From positions 2,604,001 to 2,668,000 of the forward strand of contig NZ_BMCS01000001.1 in NCBI RefSeq assembly GCF_014635305.1: 64,000 nucleotides of DNA, written 5' to 3'. This stretch comes from Williamsia phyllosphaerae. GTDB lineage: Bacteria; Actinomycetota; Actinomycetes; Mycobacteriales; Mycobacteriaceae. Every line of letters begins with the position of its first letter. Positions within the stretch are counted from its first letter, which is position 1. Of this stretch, positions 57,122 to 64,000 are shown one piece after another. The notes below the pieces were generated by a model that saw nothing but the letters and a program-made list of their open reading frames with translations, was not told the origin of the DNA and did no database searches. The position numbers and the translations under genes are program-made.

Positions 57122-57202
57122 ACAGAAAGCGCTGCAGACGCGCTTGAGGTCTATGTGGCGCCGTTCGGCAAGCCACACCCCGGGGAAAATCACGTCGCCC
57201 AT
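57113..57202 (-). CDS. Leader peptide of the sir-cysH-cysD-cysN operon, with two cysteines
   Basis: A 29-residue ORF (ATG 57202; GTG 57193 is a leaderless alternative) ending RRHIDLKRVCSAFCLF. The RHIDLxRxxSAxC pattern recalls small putative leader peptides annotated before actinobacterial metabolic genes. Cys codons are TGC at 57136-57134 and TGT at 57124-57122; the TGT directly abuts the 5' arm of a terminator-like hairpin. GGGAGG lies about 10 bases before the ATG. Role inferred: ribosome stalling when cysteine is short, which would block the hairpin and let sir be transcribed. Confidence 0.7.
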   Translation of the reverse strand: MGDVIFPGVWLAERRHIDLKRVCSAFCLF

Positions 57203-57206
57203 AGTG
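57201..57206 (-). promoter_or_regulatory. Possible -10 box of the sir leader transcript
   Basis: The minus strand reads CACTAT, seven bases, then GTG 57193, the same spacing as in the cysP leader. The first base departs from TANNNT, so this is tentative; if the ATG is used, the promoter must lie further upstream. Confidence 0.35.
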
Positions 57207-57374
57207 CCACGGCCTCCCTCACTGCGTCTACTTGGGATAACTTCGGATCATCGTGAGCGCAATCACGCCTGAGCGATCCCGCGTCCGGCGTCGTACCCCT
57301 GACCAACCGCGTCGCGGCGGCGATCATTCCCCGGCGACATCGGCTCCCGGCGGCCGACGATGGATGATCGGGGG

Positions 57375-58562
57375 ATGACCGTCACGCAGCAGCAGCCACT
57401 CGTGCTCCCGAGCTGCGACCCGATGACCCCGTTGGGGCTCTACCTCCACGTACCGTTCTGCGCGACCCGCTGCGGATACTGCGATTTCAACACCTACACC
57501 GCCGGTGAACTCGGCGCGGACTCCTCGCCGGAGCAGTGGCACGTCGCACTGGAGGCGGAACTCGCGATCGCGGCGAACCGCCTGAGCCCGGTCCGGCCGG
57601 TCTCGACGGTGTTCGTCGGCGGCGGCACCCCGTCGCTGCTCGGCGCCGACGGGCTCACCGCGCTCCTCGATGCCGTCCGCAGACATTTCGACCTGACCGC
57701 CGACGCGGAGATCACCACCGAGTCCAATCCGGAGTCCACGTCACCGGAGTTCTTCGACGGACTGCTGGCGGCCGGGTTCACCCGGGTGTCGCTGGGAATG
57801 CAGTCGGCCGCCCCGCACGTGCTCGCGACGCTCGACCGCACGCACACGCCCGGCCGCGCCGTGGCCGCCGCGCGGGAGGCGACCGCCGCGGGGTTCGCCC
57901 ACGTCAACCTCGACCTCATCTACGGCACACCGGGGGAGACCGACGACGATCTGCGCGGCACGCTCGACGCGGTGATCGCCGCCGGCGTCGACCACGTCTC
58001 GGCGTATGCCCTGATCGTCGAGGACGGCACCGCGCTGGCGCGTCGGGTCCGCCGCGGCGAGCTCCCCGCGCCCGACGACGACGTCCTCGCCGACCGCTAC
58101 GAGATGATCGACGAACGGCTGTGCGCCGCAGGACTCGACTGGTACGAGGTGTCGAACTGGGCGCGTGCCGGGGACCCGACCGCGCAGTGCCGACACAACC
58201 TCGCCTACTGGGACAGCTCGGACTGGTGGGGTGCGGGTCCCGGTGCCCACTCCCATGTCGCCGGTGTGCGCTGGTCCAACGCGAAACACCCGGGCCGCTA
58301 CGCGGTCTCCCTCCGCGACGGCGAGTTGCCGGTCGCGATGGTGGAGGAGCTGACGCCGGTCGATCAGCACACCGAACGCGTGATGCTCGCCCTGCGGCGC
58401 AGTGTCGGACTGCCGCTGAGCGAACTGGATTCCGAGGAACGCGTCGCGGCGGTGGCGACCACCGACGCGGGACTCACCGTGCTGCGCGACGATCGGGTGG
58501 TTCTGTCCAACCGTGGGCGTCTGCTCGCCGACGGGGTGATTCGTCAACTGCTGGTGCACTAG
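57375..58562 (+). CDS. hemW: HemW-type radical SAM protein
   Basis: A 395-residue radical-SAM protein related to HemN. The iron-sulfur motif C-x3-C-x2-C is at Cys29, Cys33 and Cys36, as in HemW, which binds and delivers heme rather than acting as coproporphyrinogen dehydrogenase. VFVGGGTPSLL, TTESNPES and NLDLIYGTPGETDDD are conserved. Start ATG 57375 is preferred; ATG 57360 is upstream in frame. The 3' end overlaps the opposite-strand gene by 89 bases. Confidence 0.92.
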   Translation: MTVTQQQPLVLPSCDPMTPLGLYLHVPFCATRCGYCDFNTYTAGELGADSSPEQWHVALEAELAIAANRLSPVRPVSTVFVGGGTPSLLGADGLTALLDAVRRHFDLTADAEITTESNPESTSPEFFDGLLAAGFTRVSLGMQSAAPHVLATLDRTHTPGRAVAAAREATAAGFAHVNLDLIYGTPGETDDDLRGTLDAVIAAGVDHVSAYALIVEDGTALARRVRRGELPAPDDDVLADRYEMIDERLCAAGLDWYEVSNWARAGDPTAQCRHNLAYWDSSDWWGAGPGAHSHVAGVRWSNAKHPGRYAVSLRDGELPVAMVEELTPVDQHTERVMLALRRSVGLPLSELDSEERVAAVATTDAGLTVLRDDRVVLSNRGRLLADGVIRQLLVH

Positions 58563-58917
58563 TCGGGATCGGGGCGGTCGTCACCGAGTCCGACGGAGCG
58601 GTCTCGGTGATCGCCCCCGACATCGCGTCGAGGTCGAGCAGACGCGCGTGGATGACGTGCCGGTTGCGCAGCGCCGAGCGGACCGCGCGGTGCAGACCGT
58701 CCTCGAGGTACATCTCGCCCTGCCAGCGCACGGCGTGCGCGAACAGGTCGCCGTAGAAGGTCGAGTCCTCCGACAGGAGCTTGTCCAGCGCCAGCGCCGT
58801 GGTCACCGTCGTGAGTTGGTCCAGCCTGAACTGACGGGGCGGGATCTGCGCCCAGTCACGCATCGACAGGCCATGGTCGGGATACGGCTTGCCGTTGCGC
58901 ACACCTTTGAAGATCAC
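58474..58917 (-). CDS. Conserved small actinobacterial protein (ParB-like fold suspected)
   Basis: A 147-residue protein. Residues 1-100 are well ordered (MIFKGVRNGKPYPDHGL, IPPRQFRLDQLTTVT, LEDGLHRAVRSALRNR); the DG-HR pattern recalls ParB/Srx-fold nucleotide-binding proteins. Homologues are sometimes labelled VapB-family antitoxins, which I cannot support. The last 45 residues look unstructured and are read antisense to the hemW 3' end. GTG 58917 has AGGGGGG close by. Divergent from hrcA. Confidence 0.7.
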   Translation of the reverse strand: MIFKGVRNGKPYPDHGLSMRDWAQIPPRQFRLDQLTTVTTALALDKLLSEDSTFYGDLFAHAVRWQGEMYLEDGLHRAVRSALRNRHVIHARLLDLDAMSGAITETAPSDSVTTAPIPTSAPAVDESPRRRADAHGWTEPPDRRAAR

Positions 58918-59135
58918 TTGCCCCCCTGTTTTCTGCAGACGGCGCCGGCGAACATCCTCCGCGGCCGGGATCGGTCCACCGTAGCGCCCGCCGTGCCGGG
59001 CGCGGTGGCCTCGCCGGTCGCGGCACGGCCACGTCGGCGGCGCCCGCGGTGTCGGCTACGTAAACTCGATGGACAGACCACGGATCGGTGTCCGTCCCGG
59101 CGCCGGTGCCCAGCCCAGCAGGAGGTGAACGCTAC

Positions 59136-60170
59136 GTGTCGAGTACCGACGAGAGGCGGTTCGAGGTCCTGCGGGCGATCGTCACCGATTACGTCGCGAC
59201 CCAGGAACCGATCGGGTCGAAGGCACTCGTCGACCGTCACCATCTCGGCGTGTCCAGCGCGACCATCCGCAACGACATGGCCGTGCTCGAGGCGGAGGGG
59301 TACATCGCCCAACCGCACACCAGCTCCGGGCGCGTGCCCACCGACAAGGGCTATCGACTGTTCGTCGACCGGATCTCCGAGGTCAAGCCGCTGTCGTCGG
59401 TCGAGCGCCGCGCCATCCTGAGCTTCCTCGACTCCGGTGTCGACCTCGATGACGTGCTGCGACGGTCGGTGCGGCTGCTGGCCCAACTCACCCGCCAGGT
59501 CGCCGTCATCCAGTACCCGGTGCTGTCGTCGGCCACCGTGCGACACCTCGAGATCGTCGCACTGGCCCCGGCACGATTGCTGCTCGTCGTGATCACCGAC
59601 ACCGGCCGGGTCGAGCAGCGGATGGTCGACGCCAGCCAGGAACTCGACGACAACGACATCATGCGGTTGCGCGACATGTTCTCCGCGGCGCTGCACGGAC
59701 AACGCATGGAGATCGCCTCGCACGCGGTCGCCGAGATCGCCAACGCGGCTCCCGACGACCTGCGGCAGGCGGTCATCCGTATCGCGACCGTGCTCGTCGA
59801 GACACTCGTCGAACGCACCGACGACCGGCTCGTCCTCGGCGGCACGTCGAACCTCGCCCGCGCGGCCGCCGACTTCGCGCCCATCTCGGGGTCGATGGAC
59901 TCGGTGCTCGAGGCCCTCGAGGAGCAGGTGGTCGTGCTCAAACTCCTCGCCGCCACCCAGCTGCCGGGCACCGTGACGGTCCAGATCGGCGAGGAGACCC
60001 GCACCGAGAACCTGCGTGGCGCGGCCGTCGTGTCCACGGGGTACGGTGCCCCGGGCACTGTTTTCGGTGGTCTGGGCGTGTTGGGGCCCACACGGATGGA
60101 CTATCCGGGAACCATCGCGTCGGTCGCAGCCGTTGCCAGATACGTCGGCGAGGTGCTCGCCGAACGCTGA
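59136..60170 (+). CDS. hrcA: Heat-inducible transcription repressor HrcA
   Basis: A 344-residue repressor of groESL/dnaK-type genes, binding CIRCE operators. The N-terminal winged helix includes [20 protein letters not shown] and [12 protein letters not shown]. The GTG at 59136 follows AGGAGG. No CIRCE inverted repeat (TTAGCACTC-N9-GAGTGCTAA) is seen upstream. dnaJ2 follows after 100 bases, as in mycobacteria. Confidence 0.95.
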   Translation: MSSTDERRFEVLRAIVTDYVATQEPIGSKALVDRHHLGVSSATIRNDMAVLEAEGYIAQPHTSSGRVPTDKGYRLFVDRISEVKPLSSVERRAILSFLDSGVDLDDVLRRSVRLLAQLTRQVAVIQYPVLSSATVRHLEIVALAPARLLLVVITDTGRVEQRMVDASQELDDNDIMRLRDMFSAALHGQRMEIASHAVAEIANAAPDDLRQAVIRIATVLVETLVERTDDRLVLGGTSNLARAAADFAPISGSMDSVLEALEEQVVVLKLLAATQLPGTVTVQIGEETRTENLRGAAVVSTGYGAPGTVFGGLGVLGPTRMDYPGTIASVAAVARYVGEVLAER

Positions 60171-60270
60171 TCTGCGTTCGCGGCGCCCTCGCCCCGATCC
60201 GGCACCGCCGGTCGCCGACGACCCGGTGCACCCACCACAGTTTCGATCTAGTGAAGGACATTGCTGCGCA

Positions 60271-61422
60271 GTGGCACGTGACTATTACGGAATCCTGGGC
60301 GTCGCCCCCGGTTCCAGTGACTCGGAGATCAAGCGCGCCTACCGCAAGCTGGCCCGCGAGCTGCACCCGGACGTCAACCCCGACGAGGCCGCCCAACAGC
60401 GGTTCTCCGAGGTGTCGACGGCGTACGAGGTGCTCTCTGATCCGGAGAAGCGACGCATCGTCGACGCCGGGGGAGACCCGCTGGCGACGGCGGGATCCGG
60501 CGGCTTCGGCGGTGGCGGGTTCGGCGGCAGCGGCGGCCTCGGCGACGTGTTCGAGGCCTTCTTCGGCGGTGGCGCCGGCGGCGGACGTGGCCCGCGTGGT
60601 CGCGTCCAGCCCGGATCCGACGCCCTGCTGCGCATGCAGCTCGACCTCGACGAATGCGCGGCGGGGGTCTCCAACGAGGTCACCGTCGACACCGCGGTCC
60701 TGTGCGACGTGTGCAAGGGCTCCGGCGGGCACGACGGCAGCAAGCCGGTCAACTGCGACACCTGCAAGGGCGCAGGCGAGATCCAGTCGGTGCAGCGTTC
60801 GTTCCTCGGCCAGGTCATGACCTCGCGCCCGTGCCCCACCTGCGGCGGCACCGGCCAGACCATCCCCGACCCCTGCCGCAAGTGCGCGGGCGACGGACGT
60901 GTCCGGTCGCGTCGCACGATGACGGTGAAGATCCCCGCCGGTGTCGGCGAGGGCATGCGCGTCCGACTGCAGGGTCAGGGTGAGGTCGGCCCCGGCGGCG
61001 GACCCGCCGGCGACCTGTACGTCGAGGTCGTCCAGAAGCCGCACGACGTGTTCGTGCGTGACGGTGACGATCTGCACTGCACCGTGCGGGTGCCGATGGT
61101 CGACGCGGCACTCGGCGCGTCGTTGGAGATAGACACCGTCCTCGGCGGGCACGCCATGGTGACCGTCGAGCCGGGCACGCAGCCCGGTCAGGTCACCAAG
61201 ATCCGGGGTCAGGGCATGCCGCATCTGCACACCGGGGTCCGCGGGACCGTCCACGTCCACCTCGACGTCGTCGTCCCCACGAAGCTCGACGGCAAGCAGG
61301 CCCAGAAGCTCAAGGAGTACCGACAGGTCGCGACGTCGGAGCATCTCGAGTTGGTCGACACCGCGTCCGCGGCCAGCGGGGGACTGTTCTCCCGGCTGCG
61401 GAACGCCTTCGCCGGACGCTGA
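60271..61422 (+). CDS. dnaJ2: Chaperone DnaJ (DnaJ2)
   Basis: A 383-residue type I J-protein that stimulates DnaK. HPD is at residues 32-34, followed by a Gly/Phe-rich linker (70-95), four zinc-finger repeats ([32 protein letters not shown]) and the client-binding C-terminal domain. The GTG start follows GAAGGA about 13 bases away. Placed after hrcA, so this is the second DnaJ, not the dnaK-linked one. Confidence 0.95.
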   Translation: MARDYYGILGVAPGSSDSEIKRAYRKLARELHPDVNPDEAAQQRFSEVSTAYEVLSDPEKRRIVDAGGDPLATAGSGGFGGGGFGGSGGLGDVFEAFFGGGAGGGRGPRGRVQPGSDALLRMQLDLDECAAGVSNEVTVDTAVLCDVCKGSGGHDGSKPVNCDTCKGAGEIQSVQRSFLGQVMTSRPCPTCGGTGQTIPDPCRKCAGDGRVRSRRTMTVKIPAGVGEGMRVRLQGQGEVGPGGGPAGDLYVEVVQKPHDVFVRDGDDLHCTVRVPMVDAALGASLEIDTVLGGHAMVTVEPGTQPGQVTKIRGQGMPHLHTGVRGTVHVHLDVVVPTKLDGKQAQKLKEYRQVATSEHLELVDTASAASGGLFSRLRNAFAGR

Positions 61423-61450
61423 GCCCCACGCCCATGTCGCCTCGTCGCCG

Positions 61451-62206
61451 ATGACCCCGCCGCTGTTCTGGATCGACGAGGTACCGCCGGTGGGCGGACT
61501 CGCGGAGCTGGCCGGCACCGAGGGGCACCACGCGGTGACCGTGACGCGCATCGCCGCGGGCGACCGCATCATGCTCGGTGACGGTGCGGGCACCGTGGCG
61601 ACCTGCGAGGTCACCGCGACGCTGTCCAAGGACCGACTCCGCGCCACCGTCGTCGAGCGCCGCACCCACGACCGCCCGCGGCCGACGGTGACGGTGGTCC
61701 AGGCGGTCCCGAAGTCCGATCGGTCCGAACTCGCCGTCGAACTGGCCACCGAGGCGGGCGCCGATCGCATCGTCGCCTGGCAGAGCGCGCGGTGCGTGAC
61801 CCGGTGGGTGGGTCCCCGCGAGGAGAAGGGCCTGCGCAAATGGCGCTCGGCCGCCGCGACCGCTGCGAAGCAGAGCCGCCGGGCGTATGTTCCACTCGTC
61901 GAAGGATTGGCGAGCACAGCGTCTGTGCGATTGCTGATCACTGATGTGATCGAGCGTGGAGGTGTGGTGGCTGTGTTGCACGAGGACGGTCGGGAATCAC
62001 TCGCTGACCTGCCCCTGCGCGACGCGACGGAGGTGCTGCTCGTCGTCGGCCCCGAGGGCGGCGTCGACCCGGGTGAGATCGACGACTTCGGTGCGCTGGG
62101 TGCGCGTCCGGTGGTCCTCGGCCCCGAGGTGTTGCGCACCTCCACCGCGGCCGCGGTCGCGCTGGGGGCGATCGGTGCGCTGACCTCCCGGTGGGCGGTG
62201 CGGTGA
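61451..62206 (+). CDS. rsmE: 16S rRNA m3U1498 methyltransferase
   Basis: A 251-residue SPOUT methyltransferase. The knot motifs LLVVGPEGGVDPGEIDDF and VVLGPEVLRTSTAAAVAL are intact. Between about 61880 and 61990 the third-base G/C bias is weaker than in the rest of the gene. The stop overlaps the GTG of the next hydrolase gene. Confidence 0.94.
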   Translation: MTPPLFWIDEVPPVGGLAELAGTEGHHAVTVTRIAAGDRIMLGDGAGTVATCEVTATLSKDRLRATVVERRTHDRPRPTVTVVQAVPKSDRSELAVELATEAGADRIVAWQSARCVTRWVGPREEKGLRKWRSAAATAAKQSRRAYVPLVEGLASTASVRLLITDVIERGGVVAVLHEDGRESLADLPLRDATEVLLVVGPEGGVDPGEIDDFGALGARPVVLGPEVLRTSTAAAVALGAIGALTSRWAVR

Positions 62207-63018
62207 CCGCGAACAGTGTCTCCACGAGAGCCGCGATGAAACGACTCAAGGTCGCCTACGGCGAGGCCGCCTCGCAGTTCGGGCACCTCTACCTGCCGGT
62301 GCTGCCGCCCGCACGACCCGACGACGACCTGCATCCCATCCCGGTCGTCGTCATCGTCCACGGCGGCTACTGGTCCACCGACTTCGAGCTCATCGTCGAG
62401 ACACCCGTCGCCCGCAACCTCGCCGAGCGCGGCGCCATCGTCTGGAACGTCGAGTACCGGCGGGTCGGCGAGGAGGGCGGCGGATGGCCGCGCACCGGCT
62501 ACGACGTGGCCAACGGCATCCTCGCTCTCGACGGCCCCGTCCGGGCCGCCCTGCCGCCCGAGATCGCGCGACGTGCGGACTTCTCGAACGTGTCGGTGAT
62601 CGGGCACTCCGCGGGCGGTCAGCTCGCGCTGTGGGCGGTCGGTCGCCTGGGTGCGACCACGGCGAAGGCGACCATCACCACGATCGTGGTCCAGGCGCCC
62701 GCGACCGATCTCGTCGAGGTGGGGCAGAACGGCCACGTCGCCCTCGCGGCGTTCATCGGCGCGAGCTACGCCGAGACCCCGCATCGCTACCGGGACGCCT
62801 CGCCGGTGTACCTGCCGGTCATCCCCGCCCACGTCGTCGTGGTCCAGGGTGACCTCGATGTGTCGGTCCCGTTGGAGATGAGCAGGTCCTACGTCGACCG
62901 GGTGCGCGCCAACGGACAGTCCGTCGAACTCGTGACGGTGACGGGCGAGGGGCACGAGGCGTTCGTCGACCCGACCAGCCGCTGCCACCGCGAGACGCTG
63001 CGTCGCCTGGGCATCTGA
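62203..63018 (+). CDS. Alpha/beta-hydrolase (BD-FAE/kynurenine formamidase-like)
   Basis: A 271-residue alpha/beta-hydrolase. HGGYW is the oxyanion motif, GHSAGGQLALW has the nucleophile Ser, QGDLDVSVP the Asp and GEGHEAF the His. The fold and HGGYW resemble esterases and arylformamidases. Substrate unknown. GTG 62203 overlaps the rsmE stop (GTGA), so it is cotranscribed with rsmE. Confidence 0.83.
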   Translation: MTANSVSTRAAMKRLKVAYGEAASQFGHLYLPVLPPARPDDDLHPIPVVVIVHGGYWSTDFELIVETPVARNLAERGAIVWNVEYRRVGEEGGGWPRTGYDVANGILALDGPVRAALPPEIARRADFSNVSVIGHSAGGQLALWAVGRLGATTAKATITTIVVQAPATDLVEVGQNGHVALAAFIGASYAETPHRYRDASPVYLPVIPAHVVVVQGDLDVSVPLEMSRSYVDRVRANGQSVELVTVTGEGHEAFVDPTSRCHRETLRRLGI

Positions 63019-63063
63019 GGTCGCCGGCGCCGATATCACATCGAGTTCTGATGGCCCATGGTC

Positions 63064-63080
63064 GTAGACTGGTGGTCTAC
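63064..63080 (+). promoter_or_regulatory. Inverted repeat and -10 box before phoH
   Basis: GTAGAC (63064-63069) and GTCTAC (63075-63080) form a 6-bp inverted repeat with a 5-base centre. TAGACT inside it (63065-63070) could be a -10 box, so a regulator binding the repeat would block transcription. It lies in the 117-base gap before phoH. Confidence 0.35.
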
Positions 63081-63135
63081 GCCGTGCTCAGGAGCTGACG
63101 CGGCTGCCATCGACGATGTGGGAGACAAACGCTTG

Positions 63136-64000
63136 GTGACCGACGCGAGCAGAGCCGGCGACCCCGGTGCCAGTACCGCCAGGGGCCCCGGTCGGGTGGA
63201 ATCGGGCATGGAGGTCTCCCCGGACGTCATCTTCGGTCTGCTCGGCGCCCGGGACGCGAACCTGCGCACCCTGGAGTCGTTGCTCACCGCCGACATCCAC
63301 GTCCGCGGCAACATGGTCACGCTCACCGGCACCCCGCCCGATGTCGCGACCGCCGAACGTGTTCTCGCCGAACTGGTCTCGGTCGTCCGGGCCGGCACAC
63401 CGCTGACCCCGGATCTCGTCCGGCAGAGCGTGTCGATGCTGACCAACGGCTCGGAGGAGTCGCCGGCGGAGGTGCTCAGCCTCGACATCATCTCCCGTCG
63501 CGGCAAGACGATCCGTCCCAAGACGCTGAACCAGAAGCGGTACGTCGACGCGATCGACGCCAACACCATCGTCTTCGGCATGGGGCCTGCGGGCACTGGC
63601 AAGACCTACCTGGCCATGGCCAAGGCGGTCCAGGCGTTGCAGGCCAAGGCCGTGAGTCGGATCATCCTGACGCGGCCCGCGGTCGAGGCGGGTGAGCGGT
63701 TGGGCTTCCTGCCGGGCACGCTGCACGAGAAGATCGATCCGTATCTGCGGCCGCTGCACGACGCGCTGCACGACATGATGGATCCCGATTCGATCCCGAA
63801 GTTGATGGCCGCGGGCGTCATCGAGGTGGCCCCGCTCGCGTACATGCGTGGCCGGACCCTCAACGACGCGTTCATCATCCTCGACGAGGCGCAGAACACC
63901 ACCGGCGAGCAGATGAAGATGTTCCTGACCCGGCTCGGGTTCGGGTCGCAGGTCGTCGTCACCGGCGACGTCACCCAGGTCGACCTTCCCGGCGGTTCGG
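63136..64000 (+). CDS. phoH: PhoH-family ATPase, N-terminal part
   Basis: The frame is open to the window's end, about 288 residues. Residues 25-110 form a KH-like N-terminal domain ([20 protein letters not shown], then [12 protein letters not shown]). The PhoH ATPase core has Walker [16 protein letters not shown] (about 151-165) and Walker [15 protein letters not shown] 63136 follows GGGAGA; ATG 63208 is an alternative in frame. PhoH proteins are RNA-linked ATPases, often beside ybeY, which is expected just outside. Confidence 0.93.
   Translation, partial: MTDASRAGDPGASTARGPGRVESGMEVSPDVIFGLLGARDANLRTLESLLTADIHVRGNMVTLTGTPPDVATAERVLAELVSVVRAGTPLTPDLVRQSVSMLTNGSEESPAEVLSLDIISRRGKTIRPKTLNQKRYVDAIDANTIVFGMGPAGTGKTYLAMAKAVQALQAKAVSRIILTRPAVEAGERLGFLPGTLHEKIDPYLRPLHDALHDMMDPDSIPKLMAAGVIEVAPLAYMRGRTLNDAFIILDEAQNTTGEQMKMFLTRLGFGSQVVVTGDVTQVDLPGGS

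Noticed and set aside
58918..59135. CIRCE operator before hrcA
   Set aside because: No TTAGCACTC/GAGTGCTAA inverted repeat could be found; hrcA is not autoregulated by a recognisable site here.
61880..61990. Patch of weaker G/C third-base bias in rsmE as a sign of transfer
   Set aside because: It is about 100 bases inside an intact gene with conserved motifs on both sides; ordinary local variation.
59938..63039. Open frame of more than 1000 codons on the minus strand
   Set aside because: It covers hrcA, dnaJ2, rsmE and the hydrolase, all with clear homology on the plus strand. Third-base G/C bias creates the open frame.

Overview
The window is a high-GC actinobacterial chromosome segment of the mycolic-acid lineage (order Mycobacteriales; gene content and order suggest Gordonia, Williamsia or a close relative, though the genus cannot be fixed from this sequence alone). 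The evidence is pervasive G/C third positions, many GTG starts and ATGA/GTGA overlaps, a HupB with a long Lys/Ala/Pro tail, MutT1, FbiD, GpgP/OctT, and gene order that closely follows two blocks of the Mycobacterium tuberculosis map as I remember it (gltX to recG, then proA to phoH). The join between the blocks lies near 20.55 kb. No prophage, insertion sequence or CRISPR array was seen; this is core genome.

Layout. 1-1.7 kb: end of gltX, tRNA-Gln(CTG), tRNA-Glu(CTC) and a NADAR-domain gene. 1.7-6.3 kb: a small disrupted ORF, a PPOX-family gene, the IclR regulator ltbR divergent from leuCD, and hupB. 6.3-11.3 kb: mutT1, ppk and fbiD on the minus strand, then gpsA. 11.3-20.5 kb: a DUF3515 protein, an Lrp-type ligand-binding protein, thiL, a gamma-carbonic-anhydrase-like protein, ung, a crotonase, rpmB, a FakA-like kinase, recG and an exported HNH nuclease. 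20.6-31.8 kb: proA-moxR-VWA, nadD-rsfS-gpgP-octT-degV, comEA-comEC-holA and rpsT. 32-37 kb: a sulfotransferase and the three-gene ATP-grasp/alpha-E/transglutaminase cluster. 37-47.3 kb: aldo/keto reductase with its MerR regulator, a PemK-like protein, hydrolase, lepA, M3 peptidase, cation exporter, GH15 trehalase-type enzyme and two tiny membrane proteins. 47.3-57.2 kb: sulfate uptake (cysP-T-W-A, plus strand) facing sulfate reduction (sir-cysH-cysD-cysN-chelatase, minus strand). 57.4-64 kb: hemW, a small conserved protein, hrcA-dnaJ2-rsmE, a hydrolase and the start of phoH.

How the genes work together. The 47-57 kb block is a complete assimilatory sulfate route: ABC import, ATP sulfurylase CysDN, APS-type reductase CysH, siroheme sulfite reductase, and a chelatase likely to help make siroheme. 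Each of its two operons is preceded by a 29-codon short ORF with two cysteine codons near its end. The one before sir overlaps an intrinsic-terminator-like hairpin with a U-tract, and the one before cysP is followed by a GC-rich hairpin. I read these as cysteine-sensing leader-peptide attenuators; this is the most interesting regulatory system in the window. Other linked sets are the methylglucose-lipopolysaccharide genes gpgP/octT, a split fatty-acid kinase (FakA-like plus DegV-like), the MoxR/VWA pair behind proA, and the uncharacterised ATP-grasp/alpha-E/transglutaminase module.

Many genes start 6-8 bases after a TANNNT box, the leaderless arrangement typical of actinobacteria. I used this to choose several start codons.
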